Shown here in pieces: positions 20,328 through 26,515 of a stretch of 26,515 bases of DNA (positions within the stretch are counted from its first letter, which is position 1; every line of letters starts with the position of its first letter). The position numbers and the translations under genes were made by a program. The notes beneath the pieces are model-generated. The model searched no databases. It was not told where the DNA came from and saw only the letters and a list, made by a program, of their open reading frames with translations. The stretch is from a virus, in the IMG/VR virus record IMGVR_UViG_3300037882_000377, positions 1 through 26,515 of that record; one strand, given 5' to 3'.

Positions 20328-22331
20328 TTACCCACCCATTTTATCCGTGCGAAGCGACATTGCCCAGCCCTTGCCCGTGCCCCCAGTCTTCGCCACGACC
20401 ACGCCCAGCGACTCCTTGGCCCGTCGCAGCGTCTTGGGCGCGAATCCCATCGCATGCTTGGCCTCGTCCTCGATGTCGGCGACGAGCTTGGGGCCGGTGA
20501 GGAGCTTGACGCGCAGCCAATCCTCCACCTCCTTGACCTTGGTCGCGCCGGGGCCACGCTCTGGGCGTTCGCCGTCGCCTTCCCCCGCCCGCTGATACCA
20601 GTCGTTGGCGGTCATGTCCACGCGGTCGCTCTCCCACACGATCCGCCCCACGCGTGCCTCGCCGCTGATAGAGAATGCGAATCCACCGGCCACCTTCCAG
20701 TCGTTGCACTTGCCGGGCAGCATGAGCCGTCGCCCCTTCTCCTCGCGGTCGTGCACGAGGTGCCAGTTGGCCCGTGCGATGCCGGTGAATGCTACGCTCC
20801 CCATGGCCGCATGGTCCGCGTGATCGGAAGCTCCCTTGCGCGTGTGCAGGACTGTTATCACGGCCAGATTGTGCCGCTGAGCGATTACTTTGAGCGGCGT
20901 AAGTAGCTGTCTCATTTGGTTATCTCGGCTCGTATCTCGCGTTCCAGTGATAAACGATCCGATGGGGTCGATGACTACCATTCGCACGGCGGGATGTTCT
21001 CGTACGAAGTCTTCGATATATGCGACCTGATCGAGCGAGAATAGCACCTCTTGCATCATGCCGTCTTTGTCCGGCTCGTATGACGTGCTGCAAATGTGTA
21101 CCTTCGACCGATCCGCCCCATGCGCCATGAGTCTAGGAATGATAGTATACGTCGGCGCATCCTCAGCGTTTATCATTAGCGTCTCGAATGGCTCTCTCTG
21201 AGCGTAGTCATGCGTGCATGGCCATGGCGTACCCGTAGATAGGCGAGCAGCCATGTCGCACGTGACGAAGGATTTGTTCGCGCCAGGCATCCCGATGATG
21301 GTAGAGATGTTGCCGACCGGAAACACGCCCTCCCACAGCCACGGGATTTCTTCCGGCTCCTGCTCGTCGGCGCGGATGACGCACAGGCCCCTGCGGATGG
21401 CGGGCTTCGGGTTGGATGGCCACGCGACCACTTCGCCTACCTTCGCGCGAATCGCATGGTCGGTGTCGCCGAACGCGGCCAGTCTGCCGATGTAGTCTGC
21501 CACGTCCTCACCCTCGGTGAGAATCGATGGCGGCGTGATGCGATGGACGATCGCAGGCGGCGTGAGCGATGCCAGCAGCCCTGCGATTTCGTCCGCTGCC
21601 TTGGCGCCGGGCGGGTCGAGGTCCGGCCAGATCACGACCCGCCTGCCAGCGAGCGGCGACCAGTCGGCTGTCTTTGGCGCCGATGATCCGCCCTGCCACG
21701 TCATGCAGGAAAGCCCAGCCCACAGCATCGCCTGTACGCATTTCTCGCCCTCGACTACCACCACCGGGTCGCCGGCAGCACTGTGCTGGCCGTAGAGCGG
21801 CCATTCGCCTTCACCTCGCCCGATGATGCATCCGCCCGGAACGAATCTGATGGGGCGAATCTCCTTCCAGCGCCTGCCATCACGCTCCATGTCCCATCGC
21901 CACACCTCGCCCCATGGCCATCCTGCGGCGTCGGTGTATTTGTACCTCCCGCTGGGCTCGCCCCACCGCATCACGAAGACGCGGGCAGCATCCTCGGGGC
22001 TGGCGAACGTTTGCTGATCGCGTGCCTGGGGCTGTTCGCGGCGCTTCTTCGGCGGCGCCGCTGCGGTGGAGTCTATTTTGGCGATGGCCTCTGGCATCGT
22101 GCAGCGATCGCGGCGCATGACGTAGTCGATGACATCGCCCTCACCGCATCCGGACCAGCACTTCCACCTCTGATATGGATCTCCGGGCGGTGCCACCTCG
22201 AACGATGGATTTGCGTCGTCGTGGAATGGGCACCGGCCCTTGAGCTTGCCGCCGAGTCGGCGCAAGTCGATATCACGACCGACGACATCCGCTAGTGATA
22301 TCGTCTGCTTGATGCGCTCGACAGGGGTCAT
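20328..22331 (-). CDS. Primase-helicase (CHC2 zinc finger, TOPRIM, RepA-like ATPase)
   Basis: 667 aa. Residues 34-62 give the CHC2 zinc finger (CPFHDDANPSFEV, then WKCWSGCGEG; Cys34, His37, Cys58, Cys62). A TOPRIM part follows, with VVVVEGEK (Glu194) and WPDLD (Asp237, Asp239). The C-terminal half is a RecA-type ATPase: a variant Walker A GMPGANKS (347-354), Walker B MVVID (451-455) and VLHTRKG near 495. The end (EDWLRVKLLTGPKLVADIED) resembles a winged helix. The combination would synthesise primers and unwind DNA at the fork. The Walker A has Asn where Gly is usual. A weak AAAGAG lies upstream of the ATG. It follows the ssb gene and is the last gene before the control region; its stop lies in a GTAAAATTACCCA sequence that recurs at 20001. 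Confidence 0.93.
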   Translation of the reverse strand: MTPVERIKQTISLADVVGRDIDLRRLGGKLKGRCPFHDDANPSFEVAPPGDPYQRWKCWSGCGEGDVIDYVMRRDRCTMPEAIAKIDSTAAAPPKKRREQPQARDQQTFASPEDAARVFVMRWGEPSGRYKYTDAAGWPWGEVWRWDMERDGRRWKEIRPIRFVPGGCIIGRGEGEWPLYGQHSAAGDPVVVVEGEKCVQAMLWAGLSCMTWQGGSSAPKTADWSPLAGRRVVIWPDLDPPGAKAADEIAGLLASLTPPAIVHRITPPSILTEGEDVADYIGRLAAFGDTDHAIRAKVGEVVAWPSNPKPAIRRGLCVIRADEQEPEEIPWLWEGVFPVGNISTIIGMPGANKSFVTCDMAARLSTGTPWPCTHDYAQREPFETLMINAEDAPTYTIIPRLMAHGADRSKVHICSTSYEPDKDGMMQEVLFSLDQVAYIEDFVREHPAVRMVVIDPIGSFITGTRDTSRDNQMRQLLTPLKVIAQRHNLAVITVLHTRKGASDHADHAAMGSVAFTGIARANWHLVHDREEKGRRLMLPGKCNDWKVAGGFAFSISGEARVGRIVWESDRVDMTANDWYQRAGEGDGERPERGPGATKVKEVEDWLRVKLLTGPKLVADIEDEAKHAMGFAPKTLRRAKESLGVVVAKTGGTGKGWAMSLRTDKMGG

Positions 22332-22370
22332 GCATAGGCTCTTTATTGTTTTCTGGGGGCTGGCGATAGG

Positions 22371-22859
22371 TTAAAACGCGAAGTTTTCTTCGGGCATGCC
22401 CCGTTGCGGCTGGTATTGGGGACGGCTTCGAGCATCACCGGATGGCTGTTCCCACCCGTAGTTCTCTTTGGGCTTGGGGCCGGGGCCGGGCTTAGGGTCG
22501 GCTTCGCTCGCGCCATCCCCTACTCCATTGCCGCCACCGAGTAGCTGAATCGAATCCGCTACCACCTTGAGTTTCGATCGCTTTTCGCCGCCCTTGTCCT
22601 GCCACTGGTCGAGCTTGAGTCGCCCCTCGACCAAGATAGGCGAGCCCTTGCGAGTGTACTGATTGACGACCTCCGCCGTGCGTGCCCATGCTTCGCAATC
22701 GACGTAGGTTACCTCCTCCTGCTTGGCCCCGGCGTGGTCGGTCCAATGCCGGTTGATCGCGATGCCGAAGTTGCACACCGCCTGGTTGTTCGGGGTATAG
22801 CGCAACTCAGGGTCGCGGGTGAGATTGCCGACGAGGACGACACGGTTGTAGCTTGGCAT
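22371..22859 (-). CDS. ssb: Single-stranded DNA-binding protein
   Basis: 162 aa. Residues 1-110 are a typical bacterial SSB OB fold: NRVVLVGNLTRDPELRYTPN, VCNFGIAINRHW, then VDCEAWARTAEVVNQYTRKG, SPILVEGRLKLDQWQDKGGE and LKVVADSIQLLG. A Gly/Pro/Gln-rich flexible tail follows. It ends MPEENFAF, acidic and hydrophobic but different from the usual DDDIPF tip, so contact with host partners may be weaker or specific to phage proteins. It lies between a four-cysteine protein and the primase-helicase, as expected in a replication module. Only a weak ribosome site (GGGATA) is seen. It coats single strands at the fork and in recombination. Confidence 0.96.
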   Translation of the reverse strand: MPSYNRVVLVGNLTRDPELRYTPNNQAVCNFGIAINRHWTDHAGAKQEEVTYVDCEAWARTAEVVNQYTRKGSPILVEGRLKLDQWQDKGGEKRSKLKVVADSIQLLGGGNGVGDGASEADPKPGPGPKPKENYGWEQPSGDARSRPQYQPQRGMPEENFAF

Positions 22860-22904
22860 GTCAATTATCCCATTCGCTAAAGAACCAATCTATCAAACTG
22901 AGAT

Positions 22905-23150
22905 TCACTTTGTCCTTTTCTTCGCTTTGCCGATTGTCGCGACTCTCACAGGATGCTCCACGGGGCCTCGCTCTTGGACCCCGGGAGTGATTGGCGGCAC
23001 GTCCAGCCACGCGGTGACGTGTTGCACCGCTCCATCATGTTTGTGATAGCACGAATCGCACAGCCCTGCACTCGCCCTCGACAAACTGCATGTGATTCGT
23101 TTATTCTTACCGCACGTATAGCACGTGATGTCAGTGTATCCTCTTGCCAT
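22905..23150 (-). CDS. Small four-cysteine zinc-binding-type protein
   Basis: 81 aa. The N-terminal half reads DITCYTCGKNKRITC and GLCDSCYHKHDG; Cys10/Cys13 and Cys31/Cys34 form two CxxC knuckles of a zinc ribbon (with an extra Cys20). The C-terminal half is basic, ending ATIGKAKKRTK. AGG lies about 9 nt upstream of the ATG, within the end of the gene before it. It lies between a 150-aa gene and ssb. A nucleic-acid-binding or regulatory role fits but no specific family is recognised. A longer open frame overlaps it in another frame (to 23176) but lacks any such pattern. Confidence 0.7.
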   Translation of the reverse strand: MARGYTDITCYTCGKNKRITCSLSRASAGLCDSCYHKHDGAVQHVTAWLDVPPITPGVQERGPVEHPVRVATIGKAKKRTK

Positions 23151-23159
23151 AATGCTAAC

Positions 23160-23612
23160 CTATTCCATCGCCTCAATTAGTTGGTCTCGCCAATCGTCCT
23201 GGTCAATCCGCACGCTTCGACCGCCCGCCTGTATCCACTTGGCCATCGACGCGGGCGGGTCGTGATGGGCCAATCGTACCAGCGTCATCCGCCCATGCTT
23301 GGCAATCGGCGAGACGCGGATGTAGTATCGGCTGCCATCCGCCGATGTGTCCTGGTCCTTGCGGAATCCGCATTCCAGCAGCAGTTGGTTACCCTGCTCC
23401 ATTCTGCGGGCAATCTCGGTGGCCCACGTTTGCCCGTTGCGGATGTCGCGGTAGTGCTTCCGCGCCGTCGTGGCGCTCATCGGCTTGCGCCCGTAGTTCG
23501 TGGCATCTTTGCGTAGGAACTCAAAGTACTCATCGAAAGTAGCACCGTTGGCTACCATGCGGATGGCGAATGCGTCTGATGACTCGGATGCACCGCGTTT
23601 GATCGCGATCAT
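23160..23612 (-). CDS. Phage protein of unknown function (150 aa)
   Basis: 150 aa, mainly helical in the first half (TFDEYFEFLRKDATNYGRKP and ATTARKHYRDIRNGQTWATE, which could be a helix-turn-helix) and beta-rich in the second (GSRYYIRVSPIAKHGRMTLV, then WIQAGGRSVRIDQDD). The start ATG overlaps the TGA of the upstream gene (ATGA), so the two are translated together. No catalytic motif is evident. Its position between the recombination-type genes and ssb suggests a DNA metabolism role, but nothing specific can be said. Confidence 0.75.
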   Translation of the reverse strand: MIAIKRGASESSDAFAIRMVANGATFDEYFEFLRKDATNYGRKPMSATTARKHYRDIRNGQTWATEIARRMEQGNQLLLECGFRKDQDTSADGSRYYIRVSPIAKHGRMTLVRLAHHDPPASMAKWIQAGGRSVRIDQDDWRDQLIEAME

Positions 23613-24094
23613 ACCTTCGCCACCTTTCCATCCCCCATCTCAAGTCCATCCAGAATCCCCCGGATGCGTCCTCGCACATCGCCGATGGCGTCTACTACTC
23701 TGTCGCCGACAATGCCCCGCTTGGCCATCGCGATCCCGTGCACGCGGGCTGTGTAGCCGAGGAGTGATGTGAGCTCGTCTACCAGCGTGGATGACACGCG
23801 CGACACGCTACGCTCCCGTCGCAGCGAGTAGAATGCGTCGCCCGTGGGCTCGGAAACGTAGGCCACGACCGGATGCGTTACGTCATCGTAGACGACCTCG
23901 AAATTGCAGCGGCGGATGAGTTGTCGTGCCTCGTTCCGCCACTGCTTTTCTGCGGCGGCCTGCACGTCCCAGGTGAAGTCGCCATGGCACGGGTGACTCT
24001 CATCCCGCGCGGCCTCGATCAGGTCGTCTGGGTTGACCGTGCCGTTGAACTCTAGCGCACGAATCGCCGCCTCTTTGTCTTGCCACTTCGTCAT
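23609..24094 (-). CDS. Phage protein of unknown function (161 aa)
   Basis: 161 aa. Residues ~23-60 include DDLIEAARDESHPCHGDFTW followed by DVQAAAEKQWRNEARQLI, reminiscent of a widespread family of phage early proteins of unknown function with a H(D)xFxWD block and a following helix. The middle (NFEVVYDDVTHPVVAYVSEP) is beta and the end is helical. AAAGGAG lies 8 nt before the ATG, a strong site. Its 5' leader is the G-rich repeat region at 24113-24202. It overlaps the 150-aa gene by 4 nt. No enzymatic motif is visible. Confidence 0.8.
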   Translation of the reverse strand: MTKWQDKEAAIRALEFNGTVNPDDLIEAARDESHPCHGDFTWDVQAAAEKQWRNEARQLIRRCNFEVVYDDVTHPVVAYVSEPTGDAFYSLRRERSVSRVSSTLVDELTSLLGYTARVHGIAMAKRGIVGDRVVDAIGDVRGRIRGILDGLEMGDGKVAKV

Positions 24095-24112
24095 CGGTTC
24101 GCTCCTTTTGTT

Positions 24113-24202
24113 GACTGCCCGGCCTAGCCCGGCCGTGCCCTGCCCCGCCCCGCCGCGACTGCCTCACCAGACCTAACCTCGCCACGCCACGCCTCGACTG
24201 CC
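24113..24202 (-). repeat. G-rich imperfect tandem repeat in a gene leader
   Basis: On the minus strand GGCAGTC recurs with its 5' end at 24202, 24163 and 24119 (spacing 39 and 44 nt), followed each of the first two times by a related GxGGCGxGGCGxGGC section. The sequence is G-rich and non-coding. It lies directly upstream of the 161-aa gene. Confidence 0.6.
24128..24151 (-). other. Potential G-quadruplex in the leader
   Basis: Four G tracts (GGGG, GGGG, GGG, GGG) with loops of 1, 2 and 7 nt fit the G3+N1-7 pattern. On the minus strand it would be in the mRNA leader of the 161-aa gene, where it could slow ribosomes or polymerase. Confidence 0.4.
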
Positions 24203-24231
24203 TTGCCACGCCGATCCGCGACATCCGCCAA

Positions 24232-25005
24232 TCAATCGCGATGGCTCGCCAGCATGCCAGTCTTGCCCCGCTGTTTCACTGTCGCTAAAAACCACGAGAG
24301 CATCTCTCGTGCGTCGTCGTCGTAGCACTCAGGACTGTCGATCGCCTCATCCTGTTGCCCTTTGCCGCCGCTGGCAATGATATCCTTGCAGTCGGCCTCA
24401 GTGACAATTTCGAATTGCCCGAAAGTACCCTTGCCTTTCTCGTTTCGGTAGTCTCCGATTCCGATGATGACACCGGCATTTGCCAGCAGTTGCACAACGG
24501 CCTTGTCGCTCATTTGCGGACGAGCGAACTCGATGGTGACGGGCATGCACCAGTCCTCTACGATCGCCCTCGTGCGGACGTCCGGCGTCCGATTCATGTC
24601 GGCACTTCGCACGACGGACATGTGTAGCTTGGGCACGCCGAACAATTCGCAGTCGTATCCCCGCACCCACACCAGCCGCCCAGTCTGTGCCTTGGTCGTG
24701 CCCTTCGTTTCGAGGGCCGCCGTGCACATCGCTCCCTTGATGGCCGGCGACGGAACGCCTAGCCGTGTGCGTGTCGCGTCCCGCCTGATGTGCATCGATC
24801 GCCGGAACTCTTCGATCGGGTCGTGCTTCATGCTCTGCTCCTTCTCGGCCTTGGTTTTTTTCGTTCCGCCGATGAGCAGCTGCTGGCGAGCTTTCTCGCT
24901 CATCCGGTTGAGAATGATCGGCGTTCGGCCTCTCAGCCAAAGGCTGATAGTGCCAATGCGGATCGGTTCCACCTCGATCGTCTCTACTGTCTTCGTCTTC
25001 GCCAT
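24232..25005 (-). CDS. Phage recombination-block protein of unknown function (257 aa)
   Basis: 257 aa. Residues ~15-50 read IRIGTISLWLRGRTPIILNR followed by MSEKARQQLLIGG, a central LGVPSPAIKGAMCTAALETK, and near the end LLANAGVIIGIGDYRNEKGK then GTFGQFEIV. The GxGxxRxEKG(x)GxFGxFE pattern is shared with a common family of phage proteins that I know only as unknown function. A glycine-rich loop of this type recalls RAMP/Cas7-like folds, but that is speculation. It lies with the exonuclease and SSB. An annealing or recombination role would fit the otherwise missing RecT/Beta-type protein. AAGGA lies 8 nt before the ATG. Confidence 0.8.
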   Translation of the reverse strand: MAKTKTVETIEVEPIRIGTISLWLRGRTPIILNRMSEKARQQLLIGGTKKTKAEKEQSMKHDPIEEFRRSMHIRRDATRTRLGVPSPAIKGAMCTAALETKGTTKAQTGRLVWVRGYDCELFGVPKLHMSVVRSADMNRTPDVRTRAIVEDWCMPVTIEFARPQMSDKAVVQLLANAGVIIGIGDYRNEKGKGTFGQFEIVTEADCKDIIASGGKGQQDEAIDSPECYDDDAREMLSWFLATVKQRGKTGMLASHRD

Positions 25006-25084
25006 GTCGTTATCCTTCCGTCAGTGTTTTTGTGACCCGGCAACGCGCCGGACCACGATGGTTACCTTTGTTGTTGTTGCATAG

Positions 25085-25531
25085 TCATACCTTCGCTTCG
25101 TCTACTGGTGTCGAACCCGTTAGAGGTAGCAATGTGACAGTGTTCCGCTTGCTTCTTGACGCGGTGATGAGGATTCGCATCGGCTCGGTGATGCCGGTGA
25201 CATGCGACACGCGGATTCCGCCCACTTTTGCGCCGCCGAAAGTAACCTCGTGATCCGCACACAGTGTCATCCGCTGGCCGACCCATCCTGCTCCGCGATC
25301 ACCCCACGCGGCGATCAACAGTCGCCTCACCGTCTTGCACGGCTTGAAATCGCGTAGAGGTACGCCGTTCGCGTCTGTCACATGCACGACCACGGGCTGC
25401 TCTGGCGTTCCCCGCGCCATTCCGGTGACGGTGACGGTCATCGGCGCTGTCGCCACGTCCTCGTAGTTTAGCTGGTCGCTCTTGGGGACGATAGTGTCGC
25501 GTAGTGTCCATTGCGTCTGCGTGGTAGCCAT
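25085..25531 (-). CDS. Phage protein of unknown function (148 aa)
   Basis: 148 aa from the ATG at 25529-25531, chosen because GGGAGGA lies about 6 nt upstream; a 14-residue longer reading starts within the next gene. The sequence TLRDTIVPKSDQLNYEDVAT, MTVTVTGMARGTPEQPVVVH, KTVRRLLIAAWGDRGAGWVG and GQRMTLCADHEVTFGGAKVG, then GIRVSHVT, matches in style a family found near exonuclease genes in other phages (Lys-Ser-Asp-Gln-Leu-Asn block and a conserved AAWGD). Its function is not known. The beta-rich composition suggests an OB-like fold. It is preceded by a 79-nt gap with a 5-bp GC hairpin and no visible gene. Confidence 0.8.
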   Translation of the reverse strand: MATTQTQWTLRDTIVPKSDQLNYEDVATAPMTVTVTGMARGTPEQPVVVHVTDANGVPLRDFKPCKTVRRLLIAAWGDRGAGWVGQRMTLCADHEVTFGGAKVGGIRVSHVTGITEPMRILITASRSKRNTVTLLPLTGSTPVDEAKV

Positions 25532-25532
25532 G

Positions 25533-25856
25533 TTAGTCCTCCCTTCGTGCGAGTTCCGCGTATGCGGCCTCAAGTAGTTGCCCCAGTACGATCCATCGGC
25601 CCACCCCAGCCCATTTGGTGGCTGGATTCACCGCCGCCAGGGCCAACTTAGCAACCCTCAGCTTGTGCGATGATACTTTCCGCGCCTCCTGCCGCTGAAA
25701 TTCAAATTCGGCAATCAATGCCAATCCAGACTGCAATTGATCGACTTCATTGGCTTTCGGTTTCTCGTCCGTGATCGCCCGAACGTAGCTGATGGCTACG
25801 TGTGATAAATCGGACGGGGGGAGTTGCTCGGTACTATGATTCGTTCGATGCGTCAT
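25533..25856 (-). CDS. Small helical phage protein, unknown function
   Basis: 107 aa from the ATG at 25854-25856, selected because GAGGAGG lies 9 nt upstream; a longer frame to 25976 would overlap the exonuclease gene completely and lacks a site. It is almost entirely helical (AISYVRAITDEKPKANEVDQ, FEFQRQEARKVSSHKLRVAK, then VGRWIVLGQLLEAAYAELAR). It overlaps the end of the exonuclease gene by 23 nt. No known family is recognised. The next gene starts 2 nt after its stop. Confidence 0.7.
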   Translation of the reverse strand: MTHRTNHSTEQLPPSDLSHVAISYVRAITDEKPKANEVDQLQSGLALIAEFEFQRQEARKVSSHKLRVAKLALAAVNPATKWAGVGRWIVLGQLLEAAYAELARRED

Positions 25857-26515
25857 CGGCATCAACCTCCTCGTTGTTGAAAGTAGGGATCGCATCGAAT
25901 CCACCCGGCTGGACGATCTGCAGCGTCGATCGTGGCGCGGCGTGCACACCCGGCCAATGATGCGTTGATTGGCCAACAGCTATGGCGTCAATCCACTCCC
26001 GCATGAGGTTCTCGCCATCGTCCAGATCGCCGGGGTCGAGGTCGAACACGTGCATGTCGAGGTCGCTCGGTTGGTAGGCGACGATGGTAGCGGCGATGGT
26101 GGCATCGGCGTCAGCCAATTCCCGATTATCCGGGCGAGTCGTTCCCAGGCGGGCACCAGTTAAGTAGTGTGCCATTTGCGCATGGTAGTACCCATTCTCG
26201 GCTTGCCGTCGGAAGTCGTGCTCGCGTATTGACCGGATGGCACATTTGATGTCGATCACGTGCGCGTGCGATCGGTCCTCGCTCACCACGAGGATGTCAG
26301 GTCGTGCCTTGCATACCAGACCTGTAGGCGTGTCCTGCCATGTGATAGTACGCTCAATGTAGACTTGGTCATGTTTCCCGAATGGGATGGTAGACTCGAT
26401 AAACTCTGCCAAATCTATTGAGGTAGGCACGCACTCGTCATACTCTGCGTCGCGGCAGAACTCGTGCCCAGCACCATGCTCGGCGATCGCGTCGCTAAGC
26501 ACCTTCGCTGTCATC
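25834..26515 (-). CDS. PD-(D/E)XK exonuclease, RecB/RecE-like (N-terminus cut by window edge)
   Basis: 226 aa visible from an ATG at 26514, which may be internal. Residues ~52-117 show the nuclease core: YIERTITW (Glu54), KARPDILVV (Asp73), HVIDIKCAI (Asp88, Lys90) and YYHAQMAHYLTG (Gln113, Tyr117). The spacing matches RecE/YqaJ-like phage exonucleases that digest one strand of double-stranded ends for annealing or replication start. The C-terminal acidic tail (DDGENLMREW and NNEEVDADDASNES) is unusual in length. It is the first gene visible in the operon, so its promoter lies outside the window. A partner annealing protein is not recognised here. Confidence 0.82.
   Translation of the reverse strand, partial: MTAKVLSDAIAEHGAGHEFCRDAEYDECVPTSIDLAEFIESTIPFGKHDQVYIERTITWQDTPTGLVCKARPDILVVSEDRSHAHVIDIKCAIRSIREHDFRRQAENGYYHAQMAHYLTGARLGTTRPDNRELADADATIAATIVAYQPSDLDMHVFDLDPGDLDDGENLMREWIDAIAVGQSTHHWPGVHAAPRSTLQIVQPGGFDAIPTFNNEEVDADDASNES

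Noticed and set aside
25028-25060. GC hairpin (CCGGC/GCCGG) as a terminator
   Set aside because: Short stem and no T tract on the minus strand; transcription of the 257-aa gene downstream would be cut.
1-26515. CRISPR arrays, tRNA genes, rRNA or insertion sequences
   Set aside because: No regularly spaced repeats of CRISPR type, no cloverleaf sequence noticed and no transposase; repeats found are limited to the regulatory and leader regions described.

Overview
The window is a contiguous piece of a tailed double-stranded DNA phage or prophage with a siphovirus-type long non-contractile tail. Every gene I can support lies on the minus strand, so transcription runs from the right edge to the left edge. 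The DNA is GC-rich with tightly packed, often overlapping genes. No integrase, lysogeny repressor, recognisable peptidoglycan hydrolase, tRNA or CRISPR array is visible. The host cannot be fixed from the sequence; the module set (lambda/GpA-type terminase, lambda-type portal, protease-capsid fusion) points to a phage of a GC-rich Gram-negative-type bacterium, but that is only inference.

Read in transcription order: (1) 26514-22371 is a recombination and replication block: a RecB/RecE-like PD-(D/E)XK exonuclease (cut by the window edge), several small phage proteins of unknown function, a four-cysteine mini-protein and a single-strand DNA-binding protein. (2) 22331-20328 encodes a primase-helicase with a CHC2 zinc finger, a TOPRIM domain and a RepA-like ATPase. 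(3) 20327-19627 is a gene-poor, AT-richer control region with a perfect 16-bp inverted repeat, a 25-bp direct repeat, an extended -10 promoter followed by two identical palindromic boxes, and a 14-bp inverted repeat next to the packaging genes. (4) 19626-16849 holds a small winged-helix terminase subunit, the large terminase (which carries a related DNA-binding domain at its own N-terminus), a zinc-ribbon protein, and a second promoter-like element with a dyad. (5) 16848-12411 is the head module: a 64-aa protein, portal, a prohead-protease/major-capsid fusion with a strong internal ribosome binding site, and a DUF2190-type decoration protein. (6) 12404-7419 is the connector and tail module: connector-like and terminator-like proteins, tail tube, tail assembly chaperones in overlapping -1 frames, a gp10-like protein and an 809-aa tape measure. 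(7) 7419-1 contains tail-tip, fibre and accessory genes, including a class 3 lipase with an intact Ser-Asp-His triad, a 34-aa membrane micro-protein beside it, a repeat-rich fibre-like protein, a small exported or membrane-anchored protein and a LamG-like receptor-binding protein that runs off the left edge.

The most interesting points are the nested capsid start inside the protease-capsid fusion, the probable programmed -1 frameshift in the tail chaperones, the lipase in the tail-fibre cluster, the two regulatory regions and the tandem Nu1-like domains in the terminase. Several small genes reported here (1-997 partial, 4045-4149, 16939-17115) were found by translating the minus strand by hand.
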